From NCBI GenBank assembly GCA_036380435.1, contig DASVES010000215.1, positions 1 through 17,068 of the forward strand: 17,068 nt of DNA, read 5' to 3'. A program made the position numbers and the translations under genes. Every line of letters starts with the position of its first letter. Within the stretch, counting starts at the first letter, position 1. The DNA is from DASQDT01 sp036380435. GTDB taxonomy: Bacteria > Acidobacteriota > Blastocatellia > Pyrinomonadales > Pyrinomonadaceae. Positions 7,630-14,979 of the stretch are shown here, in pieces. A model generated the notes under the pieces. That model did not search any database. It saw nothing but the letters and a program-made list of their open reading frames with translations, and was not told the origin of the DNA.

Positions 7630-9066
7630 GTGATGTTATCAGCGAAACTAATCGTCAGCCAGCCGGGGCAAAGATCGCACAGCGTTGCAGTCGCGGGGCC
7701 GTCAGTCTCCGTCGGCCGGCGGCCGGACAACACCATCTGCCTCGACGACACGAACGTCTCGAAGTACCACGCGGTCATCGAGTGGCGCGACGACGCCTAC
7801 TGGCTGAGCGACCTCGGCAGCAGCAACGGCACGTCCGTCAACGGCGAGCGACTCGGTTCGACTCGCCGCCTGCGAAACAACGACCTCGTCAGCCTCGGCG
7901 GCACCAGCACCCTCCAACTCTTCATCGACGAGCGGCAAGCGGCGGAAGCGCAACACAACCCGACGGCTGTCGGCACGGCCCCCGCCGGCCTCTCGATGCC
8001 CGCGTCGGCCGGCGTTCCGGCCATGCCGCAGATGCCGCACATGCCCCATGTTCCGCAGGCGCCTCACGTGCCTCACATGCCGCAGGCGCCCGCGATGCCG
8101 GTCGTACCGCAACCGCCGGCCGCCGTGCAAAAGATTTTAGGGATGCCGCGGGCGCTCGCCGCGAGCCTTGCTGGTTTGCTCGCCGTCGGCGGGCTGCTCG
8201 GAGTGTTGTGGGGCACGGGTGTGATCGGCAATTCGAGCGCGAAGACCTCGAAGGGTAAGGCGGGACGCGCAAACGAGCGCGGCGAGGCGAACGCGGCGGC
8301 AGATTCTACTGGCAAAGGCGCGACCGGCGAGACAGGCGCGACCACCGGCCGGGCGACGACTACGGGGACGGCCGCCGAAGCGGCCACTCCACCCGTCGTG
8401 TCGGGCGGCGGCGCGGCGGCCGGGGCGGGCGCGACTCCGGCGCTGGCGCGCACGCTGGCTGTCCAAATCTCGCAGAAGAGCGCCTATAACTTCGACCCCG
8501 GCTTCGCCGCGCTCATCAACACCTACGTCAACGAGTATCGCGCCGCCGCCGGCTACAGCGAGCGCGCCGCGAAGCACCGCGAGGCCATCGAGCGCGAGTT
8601 CGTCAACGTGCAGGGCATCCAGCCGCCGCTCGTCGCCTACGTGCTCGCGATGAGCCAGACGAAGTTCGTCGAACGCCCCGGCCAAGGCATCTGGAACCTG
8701 CCGCCGGCGGTCGTGCGCGCACACTCCACGGGCGACGCGCCCGCCGACATGAGCGACCCCGCGGCAGGGGCGCGCGTCGCCGCCGCCTACGTCCGCTCGC
8801 TCCTCGACCTCTTCGAGCGCGAGAACTTCATGTACGCCGTGGCCTGCTACGGGATGACTCTCGACGAGGCCGGCAAGGTGAGGGTGGCGCTCGAGAGCAA
8901 AGACCCCACGGGGCAGGGCCGCACCGACTTCTGGAAGATGAAGAACGCCGGCGTGGTGCAGGGCGCGCAGGTCGAGCGCGTCGCGCGCTTCTTCGCCGCC
9001 GGCATCGTCTGCGAGAACCCCGCGCAGTACGGCCTCAAGGAGAAGCCCTTCTCCTCGCTCTACTGA
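7630..9066 (+). CDS. FHA domain membrane protein with degenerate lytic-transglycosylase-like periplasmic domain (FHA1)
   Basis: This 478-aa protein starts at GTG 7630, with an ATG one codon later as alternative. The FHA phosphothreonine-binding domain (about 1-100) keeps the key residues G29-R30, S44, H47, G63-SSNGT and N71-G72. A Met/His/Pro repeat linker follows (132-163), then one membrane helix (about 175-199) and an Ala/Thr/Gly-rich linker to about 270. The C-terminal domain (about 270-478) aligns by eye with that of the next gene. The transglycosylase signature VESxF becomes SQTKF, so the catalytic Glu is Gln (Q343). GLxQ becomes GIWN, and AxYN becomes ACYG. It is therefore probably a non-catalytic peptidoglycan-binding or scaffold version. 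Predicted topology is FHA in the cytoplasm and C-terminal domain in the periplasm. It is the first gene of a plus-strand trio. The function is inferred; the FHA assignment is firm. Confidence 0.85.
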   Translation: MMLSAKLIVSQPGQRSHSVAVAGPSVSVGRRPDNTICLDDTNVSKYHAVIEWRDDAYWLSDLGSSNGTSVNGERLGSTRRLRNNDLVSLGGTSTLQLFIDERQAAEAQHNPTAVGTAPAGLSMPASAGVPAMPQMPHMPHVPQAPHVPHMPQAPAMPVVPQPPAAVQKILGMPRALAASLAGLLAVGGLLGVLWGTGVIGNSSAKTSKGKAGRANERGEANAAADSTGKGATGETGATTGRATTTGTAAEAATPPVVSGGGAAAGAGATPALARTLAVQISQKSAYNFDPGFAALINTYVNEYRAAAGYSERAAKHREAIEREFVNVQGIQPPLVAYVLAMSQTKFVERPGQGIWNLPPAVVRAHSTGDAPADMSDPAAGARVAAAYVRSLLDLFERENFMYAVACYGMTLDEAGKVRVALESKDPTGQGRTDFWKMKNAGVVQGAQVERVARFFAAGIVCENPAQYGLKEKPFSSLY

Positions 9067-9082
9067 AGGCGCGTAAAAACAG

Positions 9083-9204
9083 GTGATAAGTGATGAGTGA
9101 TAAGTGATGAGAAAGAAAGGGAGCTGATAGCTCTTAGCTGTCGGCTATTAGCTAATCGCTAAGAGCTAATAGCTTCTTATCACTTATCACTCATCACTCA
9201 TCAC
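9083..9204. repeat. Family A palindrome between FHA1 and FHA2 genes
   Basis: Arms at 9083-9111 and 9176-9204 are the same 29-bp TGATAAG/TGATGAG array seen at 3902 and 5640. Inside is the second repeat type (GCTCTTAGCTG, CGCTAAGAGC). It starts 16 nt after the FHA1 stop and ends 9 nt before the FHA2 ATG, filling the gap. Confidence 0.9.
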
Positions 9205-9213
9205 TCCCACGAA

Positions 9214-10674
9214 ATGCCACACGTCACGCTCACGATCAACTCACCCGGCGGCGCGAGCGAGGTGCGTCTGAACGGCGACGCGCTGACCTTCGGGCGGACG
9301 GACGCCGCGGGTATCCGTATCCCCGAGGACGCGGGGCTGTCGCGACGCCACGCCACCGTGCGCCGCGACGGGGCGCGCGTCTGGATCGTGGACGAAGGCT
9401 CGACCAACGGCAGCTTCGTCAACGACGCGCGCGTCTCCCCGGAGGGACTGTCGCTCTCCGACGGCGACCAAATCCGCATCGGCCACTCCACCACCATCGC
9501 CGTCCACATTATTAAGGACGAACCGGCCGCGACGCGCGACGCCCCTTCAGGAGCGCAAGCCACGCCGCCGGCCCCAGCCGCGGACGAGTCGGCCCCGACG
9601 ACGACGCCGGCCGCGTCCCTGCCGCTCAAGGTGCTCGTCCCCGTTCTCGCGGTCGTCGTCATCGTCCTCGGCGCGGTGGGCTTTCTCCTTTATCAGTTGA
9701 CGCGACCGACCGAGACGCGCTCCGCCGCCGAGAGTGATCGCGCGAGTGAGACGCGGCGGCCGGAGTCGGCCGCGGGCGCGACGCCTGAGCGCACGGGGCC
9801 GGCTTCGCAGGAGACGCCGACGCCCGCGCCCGTCGTCAAGGTGAGAGAAGACATCTCGATTCTCTCCGCCGCGCCGAACGCCACAACCGTAGCGCCAGTT
9901 GTGGAAGTTGCGCCCGCGCCCGCGCAGCGCCGTCTCTACAAAGAGATGGCCGAGGCGGAGAAGACGGAGTTCATCAAGCGGCGCGCGCAGCACGTCGCGA
10001 CGATGATGGGCCGGCGCCCCTACGCGTTTACGCCCGAGGCGCTCACCCACGTCAAGTTCTGGCTCGACGCCTTCGCCCGCCGCGTCGGCAACAATCGCAC
10101 GGGTCTGTGGTCGGGCGACACCGTCGCCATCCTTGAGCGCGGCCGCACGCACGCGCCCACAATCGTCCGCGCCTTCCGCGACAACAACGTGCCCGTCATC
10201 GTCGGCCTCTACATCCCCTTCATCGAAACCGAGTACACCAACATCACGACGAACAACTTCGCCGGCGCGGCCGGTCTCTTCCAGTTTCTCGGCCCGACGG
10301 CCGAGCACTACGGCGTCCCTTCGGCCGAGCGCACGGACGTGGCGAAGATGGCCCCGGCCGCCGCGCGCTACTTCCGCGACAACATCATGAGCTTCGGCGA
10401 CGACCCGATGAGCGTCGCGCTCTCGATTGCCGGCTACAACCGCGCGCCCGAGTCCGTCAAGCGCGATTTGCGTAACGTGCTGAACGCGCCGAACAACGAG
10501 GACAAGGAGCGCAGCTTCTGGACGCTCATCGCCAATCAGGGCAAGCTCGACGAGTACTTCCAGCGCGAGAACGTCAACTACGTCCCGCGCTTCTTCGCCG
10601 CCGCCATCATCGGCGAGACGCCCTGGGCCTTCGGCATCGAGATGCGCCCGCTCTCGACCTACACGGAACAATAA
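9214..10674 (+). CDS. FHA domain fused to membrane-anchored MltD/Slt-like lytic transglycosylase (FHA2)
   Basis: This 486-aa protein has an N-terminal FHA domain (about 1-100) with G27-R28, S43, H46, G62-STNGS and N70. An Ala/Pro/Thr linker precedes a clear membrane helix (about 139-161), and another linker leads to a periplasmic domain (about 240-486). That domain carries the family 1 lytic transglycosylase motifs in order: the catalytic Glu in PFIETEYTN (E338), AAGLFQFLGPTAEHYG (G354-LFQ357, matching GLxQ), and IAGYNRAPESV (A406-GYN409, matching AAYN). The layout is closest to MltD. Such enzymes cleave the MurNAc-GlcNAc bond of peptidoglycan with 1,6-anhydro product. Here the activity is tethered to a phosphothreonine-reading domain and lies beside T6SS core genes, so local wall opening for the secretion channel is a reasonable inference. 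The start at 9214 is supported by the FHA domain. No Shine-Dalgarno sequence is seen (TCCCACGAA before ATG). Confidence 0.9.
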   Translation: MPHVTLTINSPGGASEVRLNGDALTFGRTDAAGIRIPEDAGLSRRHATVRRDGARVWIVDEGSTNGSFVNDARVSPEGLSLSDGDQIRIGHSTTIAVHIIKDEPAATRDAPSGAQATPPAPAADESAPTTTPAASLPLKVLVPVLAVVVIVLGAVGFLLYQLTRPTETRSAAESDRASETRRPESAAGATPERTGPASQETPTPAPVVKVREDISILSAAPNATTVAPVVEVAPAPAQRRLYKEMAEAEKTEFIKRRAQHVATMMGRRPYAFTPEALTHVKFWLDAFARRVGNNRTGLWSGDTVAILERGRTHAPTIVRAFRDNNVPVIVGLYIPFIETEYTNITTNNFAGAAGLFQFLGPTAEHYGVPSAERTDVAKMAPAAARYFRDNIMSFGDDPMSVALSIAGYNRAPESVKRDLRNVLNAPNNEDKERSFWTLIANQGKLDEYFQRENVNYVPRFFAAAIIGETPWAFGIEMRPLSTYTEQ

Positions 10675-10678
10675 GGCG

Positions 10679-10788
10679 GTGATAAGTGATAAGTGATAAG
10701 TGATGAGTGATAAGTGATAAGTGATAAGTGATAAGTGAGTGCAGACGGGCTTTGTCTTTCTTATCACTTATCACTCATCACTCATCAC
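10679..10788. repeat. Family A palindrome between FHA2 and FHA3 genes, expanded left arm
   Basis: The left arm (10679-10738) is an expanded tandem of TGATAAG units with one TGATGAG. The right arm (10760-10788) is the standard 29-bp inverse copy. It starts 4 nt after the FHA2 stop and ends 10 nt before the FHA3 ATG. The unequal arms suggest unit expansion by slippage. Confidence 0.9.
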
Positions 10789-10798
10789 TCCAACAAAG

Positions 10799-12166
10799 AT
10801 GCCCTCGCAGATAAATCTGATCTACACGGACGACGGCGGTGAGCCGCGCCGCATCGCGTTGCGAAGCCCGCGCCTCTCGGTCGGGCGGGGCGCCGACAAC
10901 GACCTCTGTATCAACGACACGAACCTCTCGCGCCGCCACGCCATCGTCGAAGTCATCGCCGGCCGCCCCTACATCTCCGACTGTGGTTCGAGCAACGGCA
11001 CGACCGTCAACGGCCAGACGGTTACGTCGGCCATCGAACTCTACGACGGCGACCGCATCAACCTCGGCAACTCGCGCGAGCTGATCGTGGCCATCGAGGA
11101 AGCGACGGCGGCGACGGATGACGCTGTCGCCGCGTCGGCCACACCCGACGCAAACGCACAGGCCGGCTCGCCCGAGGCCGGGCAAGTGTCCGGCCCCGCC
11201 GCACCGGCTTCCCCCCACGCGCCGCCCGCCGGCTCTGCGTCGGAAAAGGTCGCGGCCACGGCGCTACGCGCACCCATCCTCGCCGGCGCGGCCATCGGCG
11301 TCATCCTCCTCGGCGCGCTCGTGCTCTTCGTCTACTCTCTCGGCGGCGACGACAAGAAGACGCGCGGCGGAGACGGCCGCGCCGGCGCATCCAACACGGG
11401 CGTCGAGCGCGCGAACGCCACGGGCGGGCGGACGCCCGGCGGCAACGCGGGGCCGCGTGAGACGCCGCGCGCGGAGACGAACGCCTCCGTGAACGCGCAA
11501 GCAAGCGAAGTCGCGTCGGGCACGCCTTCGGCGGCGACTGCGGGCGACAACACGGACGAGCAAATCGGCCGCGAGGTCAGACGCGCGATGGGCCGCATCA
11601 GCTCCGACAACGCGCCCTACATCTCGGAGACGGGCGCCGCGGACGTGGCGCGCAAGGTGCGCGAGTATCGCGGCTCCGCGGCGCTGGCCGAGCGTCTGCG
11701 CGCGCTCGCTCGCGGCTGCGCGGACGTAACGACGCTTGCGCGGACGAACAACCTCAAGCCGTCGCTTTTGTCCTACGCCGCGCTGGCGCAAGCCGAAAGC
11801 GCGGGTGGCGGCGACCCCGTCGCGGTCGCGCGCCAGATGTCGCCGAAGCTGCTCACGCTGCGCGCCACCTTCGGCACCGAGACGGCCAACAGCTCGCTCC
11901 TGCTCGTCGCCGCCTATCCGTACCCGTTCAACCCCTCCATCGGCAGTCAGGAGCGCACCCCGCACCCGCTCGCCTCGAAGCTGATGGAGGTGGGCGGGCG
12001 TCGCTCCGTCGTCGAGACTTCGGTGGCCCGAAGCGTCTGGTTCCTGCGCGAGAAGAACGCCGTCAGCGCGGAGGCTTACGACCTCGTCGTGCGCCTGCTG
12101 GCCGTCGGCGTCATCGCGCAAAACCCACGGCAGTACGGCGTGGAGGCCGACCCCGTATTCTGTTGA
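10799..12166 (+). CDS. FHA domain membrane protein with divergent transglycosylase-like domain (FHA3)
   Basis: This 455-aa protein starts at ATG 10799. A longer in-frame GTG start at 10739 would add 20 residues derived from the repeat and its flank and is rejected. The FHA residues fall at the same positions as in FHA1: G29-R30, S44, H47, G63-SSNGT and N71-G72. One membrane helix lies at about 158-182, followed by an Ala/Gly/Thr linker. The C-terminal domain (about 255-455) keeps an AESAG motif at the catalytic position (E333), but no GLxQ can be found and AxYN reads AAYP. Its C-terminal end (VVRLLAVGVIAQNPRQYG) matches that of FHA1 (VARFFAAGIVCENPAQYG), which supports common descent. Catalysis is doubtful. 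Third gene of the plus-strand trio. FHA1 and FHA3 have the more similar FHA domains. Confidence 0.85.
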   Translation: MPSQINLIYTDDGGEPRRIALRSPRLSVGRGADNDLCINDTNLSRRHAIVEVIAGRPYISDCGSSNGTTVNGQTVTSAIELYDGDRINLGNSRELIVAIEEATAATDDAVAASATPDANAQAGSPEAGQVSGPAAPASPHAPPAGSASEKVAATALRAPILAGAAIGVILLGALVLFVYSLGGDDKKTRGGDGRAGASNTGVERANATGGRTPGGNAGPRETPRAETNASVNAQASEVASGTPSAATAGDNTDEQIGREVRRAMGRISSDNAPYISETGAADVARKVREYRGSAALAERLRALARGCADVTTLARTNNLKPSLLSYAALAQAESAGGGDPVAVARQMSPKLLTLRATFGTETANSSLLLVAAYPYPFNPSIGSQERTPHPLASKLMEVGGRRSVVETSVARSVWFLREKNAVSAEAYDLVVRLLAVGVIAQNPRQYGVEADPVFC

Positions 12167-12333
12167 GGCGCGTGGCGTGTGACGCGTTTTAGAAGTGCTA
12201 CGGCGTCATCCACTTCAGCCACGCACGGACTGCTCGACGCGCGCCAGCCGCAGTTCACCAGTCTGGTGCTGTCGCTCGTCAGGGAACCTGAAGGTGAGAG
12301 TCACTCTAAACGAATAGTTGAGAGATTTAGACT

Positions 12334-12942
12334 GTGGCGGTCAACGTCCATGAAGTCTTCGCGCGCGGCGGGAAGGGTCTGATCGATCTGCTGGAGTTCT
12401 GCGTCATCTCCGTGCGGATGGACCCGGTGTTCGTCTTCCTCGCGGGCGAGTTCCGCACGCACCCGACCGCACGGGGGGCCGTCGCCCTCTACGAACTCTT
12501 CTGCACCCGCGACGCGCCGGCCCGCGTCAGCGCCCTGCGCGCGCTCCCCCCTTACAATCTCCGTCTCCCGGCGGCCGTCCGCCCGCTCGCGGAGAGCCTG
12601 GAGCGGATGCGCGCCGCGCGGGACGCGGAAGCGGTCGTGTTGGCGGAGACGGAGGAGGAGGACGGCGGGGAGGCGGGAGGTGTCGAGCCGCCGGGAGAGT
12701 TGCCGCCGCCGCTCTTTCCCGCGAGATATATTTTCGACGAAGTCGTCCGCCAACTTGAGTCCGGCCGGGGGCAGCTTCGAGAGGTTGGCGAGTTGTACGA
12801 CCCAACGCTTACGCCATACGAAAATTTGCCGGGCCGGAGGATGACGCCGGCTCAGAAGGCGTTCGTTGACCGCGTCTGGGCGCCGCGCGTCAGGCCGCGC
12901 CTCGTCGCGGCGGGCTTCCGGCGCATCGCCGACATCGCCTGA
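12334..12942 (+). CDS. Hypothetical protein, 202 aa
   Basis: I do not recognise this protein. The frame starts at GTG 12334, with a stop just upstream at 12328, and runs with high third-position GC like its neighbours, so it is probably real. It has no signal peptide or membrane segment. The middle (about 105-128) is acidic and Pro/Gly-rich. The flanking parts look helical and folded, and the C-terminal third (YDPTLTPYENLPGRRMTPAQKAFVDRVW) looks the most constrained. It lies 167 nt after FHA3 on the same strand, in a gap where I see no signal. Co-transcription with the FHA trio is possible. The overlapping antisense frame is Arg-rich and less plausible. Confidence 0.6.
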   Translation: MAVNVHEVFARGGKGLIDLLEFCVISVRMDPVFVFLAGEFRTHPTARGAVALYELFCTRDAPARVSALRALPPYNLRLPAAVRPLAESLERMRAARDAEAVVLAETEEEDGGEAGGVEPPGELPPPLFPARYIFDEVVRQLESGRGQLREVGELYDPTLTPYENLPGRRMTPAQKAFVDRVWAPRVRPRLVAAGFRRIADIA

Positions 12943-12971
12943 AGCTGTGCGCCGCGTCATCGTCGTAAAAA

Positions 12972-13011
12972 AAGAGAGGCCGCGGAGGTTCGTCTCTCCG
13001 CGGCCTCTCTT
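12972..13011 (-). terminator. Intrinsic terminator, minus-strand orientation
   Basis: A perfect 16-bp GC-rich stem (12972-12987 with 12996-13011) encloses an 8-nt loop. Read on the minus strand it is followed by a run of seven T (12967-12973 complement, partly overlapping the stem base). It lies about 100 nt beyond the stop of the S41 peptidase gene. On the plus strand there is no T-run, but the hairpin could still serve the convergent 202-aa gene. Confidence 0.85.
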
Positions 13012-13113
13012 CAGTTGAGTATAGGGTAGTTGAGATTCACCGCCGGGGCGCAGTTTTTGATTTCGTGACGGGCTCGACGGTCGGGACACGCCTCAACACA
13101 CGTTGTCTGCCCT

Positions 13114-14781
13114 CTACTTCCGTCGCAACTGCTTCAGCCTCTCGGCCGCTTCGTAATACTTCGGGTTAATTCGCAGAGCCTTCTCGAAGCTCTCGGCCGC
13201 GAGCGCCTTGTTGGCGCCCCTGAGGTGAGCTTCGCCGACCGCGAAGTGTGCGCGGAAGGAGTGCGGGTTCTCTTCCGCACAAAGTTTGAAGAGGGCGAGA
13301 GCTTGCTCTGGCTTGTTCTCTTGCAGCAGACGGAAGCCGGCGATGAGCAGCGACTCCTCCGTGTCGGCGTACTTGTTCGCTGGCTCGGCCTTGAACTCGC
13401 GGAACCTCTTCACGGCCAGCTCGGCCCCCCCTGCGGTCAACGCCTCGTCCAGAATCTCCGTGAGATTCCTGCGCGGGACGTAGCCCAGCACCGCCCGCAA
13501 CGCCGGATCGACGCCCGCGCGGTAGTCCTCCGACGACAGCTCGGCCGTCACTTCGGGCGCCGACCACGGGCGTGTGTCTATGGGGTGCCAGTGCTGCCAG
13601 TAGTAAATCGAGACGCGCACGGTCAGCCCGCTGTTCGGGAGCGTAATCCGCCGCGAGTCGCCGTAATGGTTGCCCTTCGACCCGGAAGGCTCGCCGACGA
13701 AAACGGCGTCCGTATACTTCTCCAGATGGTCGATGAGGAACTGCGAGGCCGACCACGTGCCGCGCCCCGTGATGACGAAAAACTTGCCGGGTCGGTCGAT
13801 CTTCGACTTGATGATTGACCTGACGAGCGGCGTTAGCAACTCGCCGTTGCCGCCACGGTTGAGCCGCAGATCGAGGACGAACCGCTCAACCTCGTTCGCC
13901 TCGACGAACGCGAACAGGCGCTTCGTAAAGTCGGCCAGCGACTCGCCCTTCTTGTCACCGACCTTGTTGAGCTGGACGTAGAGCGTGCGCGTCTCCTTCA
14001 GGTGCTCGAACCAGAACTCTTCGCGCGCTTCTTTGAGCCAGAGCGGCGGCGCGGCCTTCGCCCCGTCGCGCATGTCCACCCAGCCGTCCTTCGGCAGCCA
14101 GCTCGTGTCCGTGTCCGCCGGCAACATCTCGACGGGGCCTGCCGGCCGCAGCGTGACCGACTGCTGCCGCAGCTCGGCCTCGACGACAAAGCGCGCGCCC
14201 TCCGCGTCGTCGGCGAGGCCGAGCGCGTGGAGCACCTCGGGCATCGCGAGCAGGAAGGGAGCGAAGAACCTCACGCCCATCTCGTTATCGCGCCCGATGA
14301 TCTCGCGCGCGCGGGCGATAGCCTCGTCCGCCGAGACGCCGCCGATTTTCAAGACGCGTGCGCCGACCAAGCCGGCGTGCTCGTGCGTGGCGGCGCGGAC
14401 AAACAGGCCGTCTTTGAAGAGGTAGAGTTTGACGGGGAGCGCGCGGAAGCCGACCTTCGGGTCTCGCGTCGGCGCGATGTTCGTGTGGCCGTCGCCGACC
14501 GACGCCACGACGCGCATCATCTCGACGATAATCTGGTGCCGCGCCAGTTGCGGCACGCGCTCGTGCAGCCCCCTGACGGCGGCCTCGAATTGCTCCCGAG
14601 ACAGTGTGTGGAAGAGGTTGGCGTGATACCTCGGCATCTCCTCGGCCATGTAGCGGATGTCCTCGCGCCACCTCGCCGCCTCGGCCGCGCTCACCGGCCC
14701 CGTCGCCCGCGCGCCCGTCTCCTGTGCGCGCGGGCAGGCGGCGAACAACACGAGCAGAAAAAATATCTTTGCACTCTTCAT
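13114..14781 (-). CDS. Exported S41-family (C-terminal-processing-like) peptidase with TPR tail
   Basis: This 555-aa protein begins with a Lys-containing n-region and a hydrophobic core ending LFAAC, so it is exported, either as a lipoprotein (a weak lipobox) or by ordinary cleavage near AQ-ET. The middle part has the S41 hallmarks: DLRLNRGGN, the serine segment GTWSASQF (S344-A-S346, one of which would be the nucleophile) and GEPSGSKGNHYGD, whose Lys is the likely general base. A region upstream (GLVGARVLKIGGVSADEAI) resembles the PDZ-like part. The last 75 residues are TPR-like (ESLLIAGFRLLQENKPEQALALFKL and following). The substrate is unknown; the likely location is periplasm or outer membrane. 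It is transcribed convergently with the 202-aa gene and ends at a strong terminator. It has no evident link to the T6SS. Confidence 0.85.
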   Translation of the reverse strand: MKSAKIFFLLVLFAACPRAQETGARATGPVSAAEAARWREDIRYMAEEMPRYHANLFHTLSREQFEAAVRGLHERVPQLARHQIIVEMMRVVASVGDGHTNIAPTRDPKVGFRALPVKLYLFKDGLFVRAATHEHAGLVGARVLKIGGVSADEAIARAREIIGRDNEMGVRFFAPFLLAMPEVLHALGLADDAEGARFVVEAELRQQSVTLRPAGPVEMLPADTDTSWLPKDGWVDMRDGAKAAPPLWLKEAREEFWFEHLKETRTLYVQLNKVGDKKGESLADFTKRLFAFVEANEVERFVLDLRLNRGGNGELLTPLVRSIIKSKIDRPGKFFVITGRGTWSASQFLIDHLEKYTDAVFVGEPSGSKGNHYGDSRRITLPNSGLTVRVSIYYWQHWHPIDTRPWSAPEVTAELSSEDYRAGVDPALRAVLGYVPRRNLTEILDEALTAGGAELAVKRFREFKAEPANKYADTEESLLIAGFRLLQENKPEQALALFKLCAEENPHSFRAHFAVGEAHLRGANKALAAESFEKALRINPKYYEAAERLKQLRRK

Positions 14782-14934
14782 ATAAACGCGCTGCGACTCC
14801 CTTTCTCGAACTCGCGTGCAGTAGCGGCGCGTGTGACCTCCGCCGCGCGCAGCTTGGCTTAGACATAAAACAGTTGAGCGTGCGGAAAGTTACAGCAGCG
14901 TCTTCTCTCAATCGAGGGCATAGGGTATAGGCAG

Positions 14935-14957
14935 TTCACCGCGTCCTCCGCGGTGAA
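14935..14957. terminator. Short perfect hairpin after the mutarotase-fold gene
   Basis: TTCACCGCG (14935-14943) and CGCGGTGAA (14949-14957) form a 9-bp stem with a 5-nt loop, 22 nt beyond the stop of the minus-strand gene. There is no T-run, so it may be a weak or factor-dependent terminator, or a processing site. The rest of the 198-nt gap up to the S41 peptidase start shows nothing clear. Confidence 0.4.
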
Positions 14958-14979
14958 TCCGACTTAGCGAACACTCAAC

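Noticed and set aside
7416..7778. 120-codon minus-strand frame in the divergent region
   Set aside because: It overlaps the start of the FHA1 gene and the putative promoter, and has no domain.
5640..9204. Two family A palindromes as ends of an insertion sequence or composite element
   Set aside because: There is no transposase gene between them, and a further two copies lie at other gene gaps. Each copy is itself a complete palindrome.
3902..10788. TGATAAG/TGATGAG arrays as CRISPR arrays
   Set aside because: Units are 7-8 nt with no unique spacers, and the arrays are paired as inverted arms. There is no cas gene.
12301..13089. 262-codon minus-strand frame opposite the 202-aa protein
   Set aside because: It runs through the intrinsic terminator and is Arg-rich with poor residue balance. 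The plus-strand frame is more protein-like.
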